Assembly: GCF_019857225.1 (NCBI RefSeq)
Contig: NZ_JAFJSY010000081.1
Span: forward strand, 1 to 32,252
DNA from: Streptomyces plumbidurans
GTDB lineage: Bacteria; Actinomycetota; Actinomycetes; Streptomycetales; Streptomycetaceae
Reading direction: 5' to 3'
DNA: 32,252 nucleotides
Shown here: in pieces, positions 16,183 through 23,385 of the stretch
Position numbering within the stretch: position 1 is the first letter of the stretch
How the letters are laid out: every line of letters begins with the position of its first letter
Position numbers and translations under genes: made by a program
The notes under the pieces: model-generated
Databases searched by the model: none
Told to the model about the DNA's origin: nothing
What the model saw: the letters and a program-made list of their open reading frames with translations, nothing else

Positions 16183-16904
16183 GCGGCCCGGCCTTCCGTC
16201 TCGGCGACGGGGGGCAGGTGGACCGTGTTCACCCGGCGGCCGTCGAGCAGTGACACGGTGCGGTCGGCGAGGGCCGCGGTCTCCGCGTCGTGCGTGGCCA
16301 GCAGGACGGTGATGCCGTGCGAGCGGGCCGCCGTGGTGAGGGTGCGCAGCACATGGGCGCGGTCGGCGCGGTGCAGGGGGGCCGTCGGTTCGTCGGCGAA
16401 CAGGACCGTGGGGGCGGTGGCCAGGGCCCGGGCGATCGCGACGCGCTGGCGCTCGGACTGCGTCAGCTCGTGCGGGCGTCTGCGGGACCTGTCGCCGATG
16501 TCGAGGCGCTCGAGCCACTCCAGGGCGGCCGTCTTCGCCCGCGCGCGGCCGACCCCGCGCAGCAGCAGCGGGAGGGCGGCGTTCTCCCAGGCGTTGAGTT
16601 CCGGTACGAGCACCGGGGCCGGATCGATCCAGCCGAAGCGGTCGCGGCGCAGCCGTTCCCGGTTCATCGGCCCCATGGTGTGCACCGGCACGCTGTTGAA
16701 CCAGACCTCGCCGCGCCGGACCGGCACCAGCCCGGACAGGCAGTGCAGCAGCGTCGTCTTGCCGCTGCCCCGGGGGCCGCTGACGGCGAGGATCTCGCCC
16801 TCCCGGACGCCGAGCGAGACACCGCTGAGCCCGGGCGAGCCGTCGCTGTGCTGGAAGTGCAGGGCTCGTGCCCAGAGCACGTCGTTGTCCGGCGGTGCCT
16901 CCAT
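16164..16904 (-). CDS. ABC transporter ATP-binding protein with altered motifs
   Basis: The 246-residue product is a MacB/LolD-type ATPase. Walker A is intact, GPRGSGKTT (43-51), and Walker B with catalytic Glu is present, VLFADEP (167-173); the H-loop ATHD is also present. Other motifs are altered. The Q-loop region reads GWIDPAPVL without Gln. The signature reads LTQSERQR (148-155) instead of LSGGQxQR. The D-loop reads APLH instead of xxLD. It pairs with the overlapping permease-like gene downstream. ATG at 16904 has GAGGTG upstream. The transported molecule is unknown, and weak ATPase activity is possible. Confidence 0.88.
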   Translation of the reverse strand: MEAPPDNDVLWARALHFQHSDGSPGLSGVSLGVREGEILAVSGPRGSGKTTLLHCLSGLVPVRRGEVWFNSVPVHTMGPMNRERLRRDRFGWIDPAPVLVPELNAWENAALPLLLRGVGRARAKTAALEWLERLDIGDRSRRRPHELTQSERQRVAIARALATAPTVLFADEPTAPLHRADRAHVLRTLTTAARSHGITVLLATHDAETAALADRTVSLLDGRRVNTVHLPPVAETEGRAACSLSV

Positions 16905-16939
16905 GGGCGTACACCTCGTTCAGATCCGTAGTTCCCGTG

Positions 16940-16965
16940 CCTTCCCCCAGGCGGGGGAACGAAGG
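16940..16965. repeat. Inverted repeat upstream of the ABC gene pair
   Basis: TTCCCCC (16942-16948) pairs with GGGGGAA (16953-16959) around a 4-base loop, and CCTT/AAGG ends can extend it across a bulge. It lies about 40 bases upstream of the ABC ATPase start and downstream of the aminotransferase terminator. It could lie in the leader or be a regulatory site. Confidence 0.4.
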
Positions 16966-17025
16966 CTGGGCCGATCGGTTACCAGGCACGCTAGGGAGCG
17001 GAGGCCGCCGCGCCGGACAGCACGC

Positions 17026-17069
17026 GGCCCGGGGGCACCCTTCTCACTCGTACGGGTGCACCCCGGGCC
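17026..17069 (-). terminator. Terminator of the aminotransferase gene
   Basis: The arm at 17026-17040 (GGCCCGGGGGCACCC) pairs with 17054-17069 through 15 base pairs, interrupted only by one bulged A at 17060, around a 13-base loop. It lies 24 bases after the stop of the minus-strand aminotransferase gene. Confidence 0.85.
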
Positions 17070-17092
17070 GTATGACCGGAAAGCGCCGGAGG

Positions 17093-18475
17093 CTAGAGCT
17101 TGGTCCACGCCTCCGTCAGCGTCGCGCGGAGGATCTGCTCGATCTCGTCGAAGGTCGACTGGTCGGAGATCAGCGGCGGGGCGAGCTGCACGACCGGGTC
17201 GCCGCGGTCGTCGGCGCGGCAGTACAGGCCGTTGTCGTAGAGCGCCTTGGACAGGAAGCCGTACAGGACGCGCTCGGTCTCCTCGTCGTTGAAGGACTCC
17301 TTGGTGTTCTTGTCCTTGACCAGCTCGATGCCGTAGAAGAAGCCGTTGCCGCGGACGTCGCCGACGATCGGCAGGTCGTGCAGCTTCTGCAGGGTCTGCA
17401 GGAAGGCGCCCTCGTTGTCGAGCACGTGCTGGGTGAGGTTCTCGCGCTCGAACAGGTCGAGGTTGGCGAGGCCGACGGCCGCGGAGACCGGGTGGCCGCC
17501 GAAGGTGTAGCCGTGCAGGAAGGTGTTGTCGCCCTTGTAGAACGGCTCGGCCAGGCGGTCGGAGATGATGCAGGCGCCGATCGGGGAGTAGCCCGAGGTC
17601 ATGCCCTTGGCGCAGGTGATCATGTCCGGCACGTAGTCGAACTTGTCGCAGGCGAACATCGTGCCGAGGCGGCCGAAGGCGCAGATGACCTCGTCCGAGA
17701 CGAGCAGCACGTCGTACTGGTCGCAGATCTCGCGCACGCGCTGGAAGTAGCCGGGCGGGGGCGGGAAGCAGCCGCCGGCGTTCTGCACGGGCTCCAGGAA
17801 GACCGCGGCGACCGTGTCCGGGCCCTCGAAGAGGATCTGCTGCTCGATCTGGTCGGCGGCCCAGCGGCCGAAGGCCTCCGGGTCGTCGCCGAAGAGCGGG
17901 GCACGGTAGATGTTGGTGTTCGGGACCTTGTGCGCGCCGGGGACCAGCGGCTCGAAGGGGGCCTTCAGGGCGGGCAGGCCGGTGATGGACAGGGCGCCCT
18001 GCGGGGTGCCGTGGTAGGCGACCGCGCGCGAGATGACCTTGTACTTGGTGGGCTTGCCCGTCAGCTTGAAGTACTGCTTGGCGAGCTTCCAGGCCGTCTC
18101 GACCGCCTCGCCGCCGCCGGTGGTGAAGAAGACCTTGTTCAGGTCGCCCGGCGCGTAGTCGGCCAGCCGCTCGGCCAGTTCGACGGCCTTGGGGTGGGCG
18201 TAGGACCAGACCGGGAAGAAGGCCAGTTCCTGCGCCTGCTTGAAGGCGGTCTCGGCGAGCTCCGTACGGCCGTGTCCGGCCTGGACCACGAACAGGCCCG
18301 CAAGACCGTCGAGGTAGCGCTTGCCCTTGTCGTCGTAGATGTAGGTGCCCTCGCCGCGGACGATCGTCGGGACGGGGGAGTTCTCGTACGAGGACATGCG
18401 GGTGAAGTGCATCCACAGGTGGTCGTACGCGGTCTTGCTGAGGTCCTTGGGACTCACGGTTATCGGGTTCCCCAC
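17093..18475 (-). CDS. Class III aminotransferase (polyamine/omega-amino acid type)
   Basis: This PLP enzyme is predicted to transfer a terminal amino group from a polyamine, GABA-like compound or similar amine to a keto acid. The 460-residue product shows SDEVICAFGRLG with Asp261 (binds the PLP ring nitrogen), the Schiff-base Lys290 in ITCAKGMTSGYSP, the TTGGGEAVETAWK phosphate-binding region (about 118-130) and the HGYTFGGHPVSAAVG segment. GTG at 18475 is used; another GTG is available six codons later. The Lrp/AsnC gene upstream overlaps it by 16 bases. With the divergent aldehyde dehydrogenase it forms the usual amine-to-acid pair. The exact substrate is inferred. Confidence 0.9.
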   Translation of the reverse strand: MGNPITVSPKDLSKTAYDHLWMHFTRMSSYENSPVPTIVRGEGTYIYDDKGKRYLDGLAGLFVVQAGHGRTELAETAFKQAQELAFFPVWSYAHPKAVELAERLADYAPGDLNKVFFTTGGGEAVETAWKLAKQYFKLTGKPTKYKVISRAVAYHGTPQGALSITGLPALKAPFEPLVPGAHKVPNTNIYRAPLFGDDPEAFGRWAADQIEQQILFEGPDTVAAVFLEPVQNAGGCFPPPPGYFQRVREICDQYDVLLVSDEVICAFGRLGTMFACDKFDYVPDMITCAKGMTSGYSPIGACIISDRLAEPFYKGDNTFLHGYTFGGHPVSAAVGLANLDLFERENLTQHVLDNEGAFLQTLQKLHDLPIVGDVRGNGFFYGIELVKDKNTKESFNDEETERVLYGFLSKALYDNGLYCRADDRGDPVVQLAPPLISDQSTFDEIEQILRATLTEAWTKL

Positions 18476-18978
18476 ATGTAGGTCTGCTTCTTCAGCTTCA
18501 GGTAGACGAAGCTCTCGGTGGAGCGCACTCCGGGCAGCTTCCGGATGCGTTTGTTGATGACGTCCAGCAGGTGGTCGTCGTCCTCGCAGACGATCTCCGC
18601 GAGGATGTCGAACGAGCCCGCGGTCATCACCACGTACTCGACTTCCGCCATCTCGGTCAGCGCCTCGGCTATCGACTCGACGTCGCCCTCGACGTTGACG
18701 CCGACCATCGCCTGGCGCCGGAAGCCCACGGTGAGCGGGTCCGTGACGGCGACGATCTGCATCACGCCCTGGTCGAGCAGCTTCTGGACGCGCTGGCGCA
18801 CCGCCGCCTCGGACAGGCCCACGGCCTTGCCGATGGCCGCGTACGGCCGGCGGCCGTCCTCCTGGAGCTGTTCGATGATGGCGAGGGAGACGGCATCCAG
18901 GTTCGGGCTGCTGCCGTTCCTGGACTCGCGGGAGTCCCTGTGCTCTGCGCTTCGACTGGCCACGGCTTCACTGTGCAC
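18460..18978 (-). CDS. Lrp/AsnC family transcriptional regulator
   Basis: The 172-residue product has an N-terminal winged helix-turn-helix. It runs LDAVSLAIIEQLQEDGRRPY, AIGKAVGLSEAAVRQRVQKLL and GVMQIVAVTDP, about residues 31-83. A RAM-like ligand/oligomer domain follows (VGVNVEGDVESIAEALTEM, VMTAGSFDILAEIVCEDDD). GTG at 18978 is preferred from the usual family N-terminus; an upstream TTG at 18999 would add seven residues. The stop overlaps the aminotransferase start. It probably senses an amine or amino acid and controls both this operon and the divergent dehydrogenase through the intergenic region. Confidence 0.93.
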   Translation of the reverse strand: MHSEAVASRSAEHRDSRESRNGSSPNLDAVSLAIIEQLQEDGRRPYAAIGKAVGLSEAAVRQRVQKLLDQGVMQIVAVTDPLTVGFRRQAMVGVNVEGDVESIAEALTEMAEVEYVVMTAGSFDILAEIVCEDDDHLLDVINKRIRKLPGVRSTESFVYLKLKKQTYMWGTR

Positions 18979-19037
18979 GACGTCTCGACAGTTCCGCAAG
19001 GGAGGACCGATGAAATTCGTTGTTTGCGTGACGGAGA

Positions 19038-19054
19038 CCTGCGGATTTCGCAGG
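19038..19054. promoter_or_regulatory. Palindrome in the Lrp-dehydrogenase intergenic region (possible operator)
   Basis: CCTGCG (19038-19043) and CGCAGG (19049-19054) form a perfect 6-bp inverted repeat around GATTT. It lies between the divergent Lrp/AsnC gene and the aldehyde dehydrogenase, upstream of the dehydrogenase promoter. Its length and partly A+T-rich centre fit an Lrp-family site, but this is inference. Confidence 0.45.
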
Positions 19055-19073
19055 AATGCGCCGAGTGGGGGTG

Positions 19074-19101
19074 TTGAAAACGTCGGGTCGCCGATTAGGG
19101 T
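19074..19101 (+). promoter_or_regulatory. Promoter of the aldehyde dehydrogenase gene
   Basis: TTGAAA (19074-19079) and TAGGGT (19096-19101) are separated by 16 bases, a good match to a HrdB-type promoter. The GTG start follows about 58 bases downstream. Lrp binding at 19038-19054 would lie just upstream, in an activator-like position. Confidence 0.6.
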
Positions 19102-19158
19102 GGGTGTCTCAGTGAATGGACAGCCAGAACCAGTGATGACCCTGACAGGAGGCCGGCA

Positions 19159-20607
19159 GTGAGCACCGAGCCGCGTGGGCTGCGCACACTACGGAATTAC
19201 GTCGCCGGTGAGTTCCGGGACGCCGCCGACGGACGGACCACCGAGGTGGTCAACCCCGCGACGGGTGAGGCGTACGCGACCGCGCCGCTCTCCGGGCAGG
19301 CTGACGTCGACGCGGCGATGGCGGCCGCCGCCGCGGCCTTCCCGGCCTGGCGCGACACCACCCCCGCCGAGCGGCAGAAGGCCCTGCTGAAGGTCGCGGA
19401 CGCGTTCGAGGAGCGGGCCGAGGAGCTCATCGCCGCCGAGGTGGAGAACACGGGCAAACCGATCGGGCTCACGCGGTCCGAGGAGATCCCGCCCATGGTC
19501 GACCAGATCCGCTTCTTCGCGGGCGCGGCCCGGATGCTGGAGGGGCGCTCGGCCGGCGAGTACATGGAGGGCCTGACCTCCATCGTCCGCCGCGAGCCGA
19601 TCGGCGTCTGCGCGCAGGTCGCGCCGTGGAACTACCCGATGATGATGGCCGTGTGGAAGTTCGCCCCGGCCCTCGCGGCGGGCAACACCGTCGTCCTCAA
19701 GCCGTCGGACACCACCCCGGCGTCCACCGTCCTGATCGCCGAGATCATCGGCTCGATCGTGCCCAAGGGCGTCTTCAACGTCGTCTGCGGCGACCGTGAC
19801 ACCGGCCGGCTGATGGTCGAGCACCCGACCCCGGCGATGGCCTCCATCACCGGCTCCGTGCGGGCCGGCATGTCGGTCGCCGAGTCGGCCTCCAAGGACC
19901 TCAAGCGCGTCCACCTGGAGCTCGGCGGCAAGGCGCCGGTCGTCGTCTTCGAGGACACCGACATCGCCAAGGCCGTCGAGGACATCTCCGTGGCGGGCTT
20001 CTTCAACGCCGGCCAGGACTGTACGGCCGCCACCCGCGTCCTGGTCCAGGAGGGCATCCACGACGAGTTCGTCGCGGCGCTCGCGAAGGCCGCCGCCGAG
20101 ACGAAGACCGGTCAGCCGGACGACGAGGACGTGCTGTACGGGCCGCTCAACAACCCCAACCAGCTCAAGCAGGTCTCCGGCTTCATCGAGCGCCTGCCCG
20201 CCCACGCCAAGGTCGAGGCCGGCGGCCACCGGGTCGGCGACAAGGGCTACTTCTACGCGCCCACCGTGGTCTCGGGTCTCAAGCAGGACGACGAGATCAT
20301 CCAGAAGGAGGTCTTCGGCCCGGTCATCACCGTGCAGTCCTTCACGGACGAGGACCAGGCGGTCGAGTGGGCCAACGGCGTCGAGTACGCCCTCGCCTCC
20401 TCGGTGTGGACCAAGAACCACGGCCGGGCGATGCGCATGTCGAAGAAGCTCGACTTCGGCTGCGTCTGGATCAACACCCACATCCCGCTGGTCGCCGAGA
20501 TGCCGCACGGCGGCTTCAAGAAGTCCGGCTACGGCAAGGACCTGTCGGCGTACGGCTTCGACGACTACACGCGGATCAAGCACGTGATGACGTCGCTGGA
20601 CGCGTAG
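19159..20607 (+). CDS. Aldehyde dehydrogenase (aminobutyraldehyde/betaine aldehyde type)
   Basis: This NAD(P)-dependent enzyme oxidises an aldehyde to an acid, probably 4-aminobutyraldehyde or a related aminoaldehyde produced by the divergent aminotransferase. The 482-residue product has APWNYP with Asn158, the Lys181 in KPSD, the catalytic Glu254 in HLELGGKAP and nucleophile Cys288 in NAGQDCTAATR, so the active site is complete. GTG at 19159 is supported by AGGAGG at 19147-19152. It follows the promoter at 19074-19101 and ends with the hairpin at 20648-20686. The substrate assignment relies on context. Confidence 0.93.
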   Translation: MSTEPRGLRTLRNYVAGEFRDAADGRTTEVVNPATGEAYATAPLSGQADVDAAMAAAAAAFPAWRDTTPAERQKALLKVADAFEERAEELIAAEVENTGKPIGLTRSEEIPPMVDQIRFFAGAARMLEGRSAGEYMEGLTSIVRREPIGVCAQVAPWNYPMMMAVWKFAPALAAGNTVVLKPSDTTPASTVLIAEIIGSIVPKGVFNVVCGDRDTGRLMVEHPTPAMASITGSVRAGMSVAESASKDLKRVHLELGGKAPVVVFEDTDIAKAVEDISVAGFFNAGQDCTAATRVLVQEGIHDEFVAALAKAAAETKTGQPDDEDVLYGPLNNPNQLKQVSGFIERLPAHAKVEAGGHRVGDKGYFYAPTVVSGLKQDDEIIQKEVFGPVITVQSFTDEDQAVEWANGVEYALASSVWTKNHGRAMRMSKKLDFGCVWINTHIPLVAEMPHGGFKKSGYGKDLSAYGFDDYTRIKHVMTSLDA

Positions 20608-20647
20608 GTCCTACGGCCGGTTCCTGCGGCTGCTTCCTACGGCGTGA

Positions 20648-20686
20648 GGCGCGGCCCCGGGCGGAACTTCCGTCCGGGGCCGCGCC
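20648..20686. terminator. Bidirectional terminator after the aldehyde dehydrogenase
   Basis: GGCGCGGCCCCGG (20648-20660) is perfectly complementary to 20674-20686. The loop GCGGAACTTCCGT contains a partial inner stem. It lies between the convergent dehydrogenase and collagen-like protein genes. Confidence 0.85.
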
Positions 20687-20701
20687 GTTCCCTCTCCGCG
20701 G

Positions 20702-21334
20702 TCAGGCGCTCAGCGCGCTGGTCGTCAGTCCGGGCCCGTCGTCCGCAGCGCCCTTCTCGGTGTGCAGGGACGGCCCCTCCTTGCCGGGCTCACCGGGCTT
20801 CCCGGGCTTCCCGGGCTTCCCGGGTTTTCCCGGCAGCGGCAGGGCGGGGCCCGCAGGGAAGGTGACGCCGGCCCTGTTCATGATCGGGCCGCACGCCTTC
20901 ATGGCCTTCTTGTAGCTCTTGGACGTCGGGTCGAAGTCGCCGCCGCGGACCCGCACCTGGAATCGGATGTGCCCGGCGTCGTCCTTCGTGGCGTGGAAGT
21001 GCGGGAAGACCGACTGGCCCTGCTCGCGCATGCACGCGGCGAAGTCGCGGTCGGCGGAGTTGACGTCGCCCGGGGCGTTCGCGGTGGGGCGGTAGGCCAC
21101 CGCGAACGCGGGCCGCGCGGCGCGGGACTTTCCGGTTCCGACGGCGTGGGTCTGTCCGCTCATGACGGCGTGGGTCTGTTCGGTCCCGACGGCGCGGGTC
21201 TGTCCGGCTCCGACGGTGGCGGTCGACGTGCCGGTGGCCTGGGCGGCCGACGCGCTGACCGTGCCGAGTGCGGCGGCCGTCAGGACGGCGATGCCGAGGG
21301 CGAGCCGCCCCGGCCGGGTCGCCAGAGCATGCAT
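20702..21334 (-). CDS. Secreted protein with collagen-like triplets and CMREQG motif
   Basis: The 210-residue product has a signal peptide (core about residues 11-30). Four 8-residue repeats of the form VGxxQT(H/R)A follow (about 41-72; DNA repeats at 21140-21211 have a 24-bp period). A domain around FAACMREQGQSVFPHF (98-113) and SYKKAMKACGP (140-150) comes next. Cys101 and Cys148 may pair; this pattern recurs in actinobacterial exported proteins. Seven Gly-X-Y triplets follow (169-189: four GKP, GEP, GKE, GPS). ATG at 21334 has GAGGAA upstream. It diverges from a two-component system that may regulate it. The function is unknown. Confidence 0.85.
   Translation of the reverse strand: MHALATRPGRLALGIAVLTAAALGTVSASAAQATGTSTATVGAGQTRAVGTEQTHAVMSGQTHAVGTGKSRAARPAFAVAYRPTANAPGDVNSADRDFAACMREQGQSVFPHFHATKDDAGHIRFQVRVRGGDFDPTSKSYKKAMKACGPIMNRAGVTFPAGPALPLPGKPGKPGKPGKPGEPGKEGPSLHTEKGAADDGPGLTTSALSA
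20781..20831. repeat. 9-bp tandem repeat encoding collagen-like triplets
   Basis: CCGGGCTTC is repeated with small changes (CCGGGCTCA, CCGGGTTTT). On the minus strand these are the Gly-Lys-Pro/Gly-Glu-Pro codons of the secreted protein. Copy number could vary by slippage. Confidence 0.7.
21140..21211. repeat. Three 24-bp tandem repeats in the secreted protein gene
   Basis: GACGGCGTGGGTCTGTCCGC starts unit one at 21140. Units two (21164) and three (21188) differ at a few positions. On the minus strand they encode the VGxxQTxA octapeptides. Confidence 0.7.
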
Positions 21335-21388
21335 GGGTTCCTCCAGTGGTGAGGCGCTGTTGCCGACGTCCTCCAGGCAACCCGCCGC

Positions 21389-21433
21389 GCGGTTACAGCA
21401 GCGGAACGGCCGGACTTATCCGGGTGTAACCGC
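21389..21433. promoter_or_regulatory. 9-bp inverted repeat between secreted protein and response regulator
   Basis: GCGGTTACA (21389-21397) and TGTAACCGC (21425-21433) are exact inverted copies, 27 bases apart, in the divergent promoter region. A smaller CCGG-ACTTAT-CCGG repeat sits between them. It is a candidate site for the adjacent response regulator. Confidence 0.45.
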
Positions 21434-21453
21434 CCGCTCGCCACACTGGGGCC

Positions 21454-22110
21454 ATGCGTGTGCTGGTGGTCGAGGACCACGAAGAGCTCGCCGAGACGGT
21501 GGCGGGCGGGCTGCGTCGGGAGGGCATGGCGGTCGACCTCGCCCTCGACGGCCCGACCGCCTTGGAGCGCGCCGAGATCAACGGCTACGACGTCGTCGTA
21601 CTCGACCGCGACCTGCCCGGGATCCACGGCGACCAGGTGTGCCGGCGGCTGGCGGGCGGCGGCAGCCGGGCCCGGGTGCTGATGCTCACCGCGTCGGGCG
21701 CGGTGGCCGACCGGGTCGCCGGCCTCGGGCTGGGCGCCGACGACTACCTCCCGAAGCCGTTCGCGTTCGCCGAACTCGTCGCGCGCATACGGGCCCTGGC
21801 GCGCCGTGCGCAACCCGCGCTGCCGCCCGTCCTGGTCCGCGGCGAGCTGCGCCTCGACCCCGCGCGCCGGGAGGCGAGCCGGGCCGGGGGCCGACTGCCG
21901 CTCAGCCCGAAGGAGTTCGCGGTGCTGGAGCTGCTGCTCGGGGCGCAGGGCGCGGTGGTGTCCACCGAGGAACTGCTGGAGCGGGCATGGGACGAGGCGG
22001 CGGACCCCTTCAGCCAGACCGTGAAGGTCACCGTCAGCAGGCTGCGCCGCAAGCTCGGGGAGCCGCCGCTGATCGAGACGGTGGACCGGGCCGGGTACCG
22101 CATCCGATGA
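21454..22110 (+). CDS. OmpR-family two-component response regulator
   Basis: The 218-residue product has an N-terminal receiver domain (about 1-115) with the acidic Glu7/Asp8, phospho-acceptor Asp51 in VVLDRDLPG, Thr in LMLTASG, and Lys in DYLPKPF. A winged-helix DNA-binding domain follows (about 130-218), with LSPKEFAVLELLL and TVKVTVSRLRRKL recognition elements. It is the first gene of a two-gene operon; its stop overlaps the kinase ATG as ATGA. It probably controls the divergent secreted protein and itself, but targets are inferred only. Confidence 0.95.
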   Translation: MRVLVVEDHEELAETVAGGLRREGMAVDLALDGPTALERAEINGYDVVVLDRDLPGIHGDQVCRRLAGGGSRARVLMLTASGAVADRVAGLGLGADDYLPKPFAFAELVARIRALARRAQPALPPVLVRGELRLDPARREASRAGGRLPLSPKEFAVLELLLGAQGAVVSTEELLERAWDEAADPFSQTVKVTVSRLRRKLGEPPLIETVDRAGYRIR

Positions 22111-23303
22111 GCGGGCTTTCGCGGTTGTTCCCGCGCAGCATCCGATGGCGGCTGACCCTGCTCTACAGCGCCCTGTTCGTGGTGGCGGGCGCCCTGCTGC
22201 TCGGCTTCGTCTACGTCCTCGCCGCGCACTCGGCGACCGGCAGCAGGACGATCACCTCGGTCGGGGGGCCCGGACTGCCGGGGACCGGGGCCGCGCCCGC
22301 CGCGCCCGCGACCGTCAGCGCCGTGGCGGAGATCCTGCGCAGGGACCAGCTGCACGATCTGCTCGTCCAGGCCGCCGTGGCACTCGCCGTGATGGCGCTG
22401 GCATCGCTGGCCCTGGGTTGGCTGATGGCCGGCCGGGTGCTGTCGCCGCTGCGCGCGATGACCGCCACCGCCCGCCGTATCTCCGCCGACAACCTGCACG
22501 AACGGCTCGCGGTGCCCGGTCCCGAGGACGAGCTGAAGGCGGTGGCGGACACCTTCGACGCCGTACTGGCCCGGCTGGAGGGCGCGTTCGAGGCGCAGAA
22601 GCAGTTCGTCGCCAACGCCTCGCACGAGCTGCGCACCCCCCTCACGCTCCAGCAGACCGTCGTCGACGTGACCCTCGCCGACCCGGACGCCTCCGCGCAG
22701 ACCCTGCGGGCCGCCCTGCGGCGGGTACGCGCGGCCGGGCAGGAGCAGGAACGGCTGATCGAGGCCCTGCTCACCCTGGCACGCAGCCAACAGGGCCTGG
22801 AGCGACGGGAGTCGGTCGACCTCACGGCGATCGTGCGGGAACGGCTGCCCGGTTCGGGGTGCCAGGTCCTGGCGCGGCTGGAGCCGGCGCCCGTGCTCGG
22901 CGATCCGCAGCTGATCGAGCGGCTGGTCGTCAACCTCACCGAGAACGCCGTGCGCCACAACCTCCCGGCGAGCGAGGAGGGTTGGGTGAGCGTGTGGACG
23001 GGACTGGACGCGACCGGCCGGCCCGGGCTGCGGATCGAGAACAGCGGACCGGTGATCCCGCCGGGCCAGGCGGCCGGGCTCTTCCAGCCGTTCCGGCGCC
23101 TGGGCCCCGACCGGGTCGCGGGGCGGCACGGACTCGGCCTCGGCATGTCCATCGTCGCCGCGGTCGTCGCCGCGCACGGCGGGCGCGTACGGGCCCGGAC
23201 CCGTCCGGCCGGTGGGCTGATCGTGGAGGTCGCCCTGCCGCCCGCGGGGTCGCCGGGTCACTCCGTCCCTCCCCGGTCACCGGCGCCGGTGGCGGCGAAG
23301 TGA
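22107..23303 (+). CDS. Two-component sensor histidine kinase
   Basis: The 398-residue membrane kinase has an N-terminal membrane helix (about 16-40) and a short extracytoplasmic part of about 45 residues. A second helix (about 85-108) and a HAMP domain (about 109-160) follow. The phospho-acceptor His173 lies in ANASHELRTPLT. The ATPase domain has the N-box NLTENAVRHN, the F region LFQPFRRL and the G2 box GLGLGMSIV. The G1 box reads IENSGPVIPP, with Asp of the usual DxGxGI replaced. The sensor region is small, so the stimulus is probably at or in the membrane. ATG at 22107 overlaps the regulator stop by four bases. Confidence 0.93.
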   Translation: MSGLSRLFPRSIRWRLTLLYSALFVVAGALLLGFVYVLAAHSATGSRTITSVGGPGLPGTGAAPAAPATVSAVAEILRRDQLHDLLVQAAVALAVMALASLALGWLMAGRVLSPLRAMTATARRISADNLHERLAVPGPEDELKAVADTFDAVLARLEGAFEAQKQFVANASHELRTPLTLQQTVVDVTLADPDASAQTLRAALRRVRAAGQEQERLIEALLTLARSQQGLERRESVDLTAIVRERLPGSGCQVLARLEPAPVLGDPQLIERLVVNLTENAVRHNLPASEEGWVSVWTGLDATGRPGLRIENSGPVIPPGQAAGLFQPFRRLGPDRVAGRHGLGLGMSIVAAVVAAHGGRVRARTRPAGGLIVEVALPPAGSPGHSVPPRSPAPVAAK

Positions 23304-23385
23304 TCGACAGGGTGTCCGGCCTGCGCGGGCGCACTCGACGCAGCGTCGATTGCCGGGGCGCGAACAGGGGCGGCATGCTGCGGCA

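Noticed and set aside
14689..17292. Long plus-strand frame across the ABC pair
   Set aside because: It is Arg/Gly/Gln-rich low complexity running through three clear minus-strand genes.
16868..18481. Long plus-strand frame opposite the aminotransferase
   Set aside because: It has Val/Leu/Gly/Asp/Glu composition typical of antisense shadows; the aminotransferase is certain.
21389..21433. Phage or integrative-element attachment site
   Set aside because: No integrase, tRNA end or element genes are nearby; the repeat fits a divergent promoter better.
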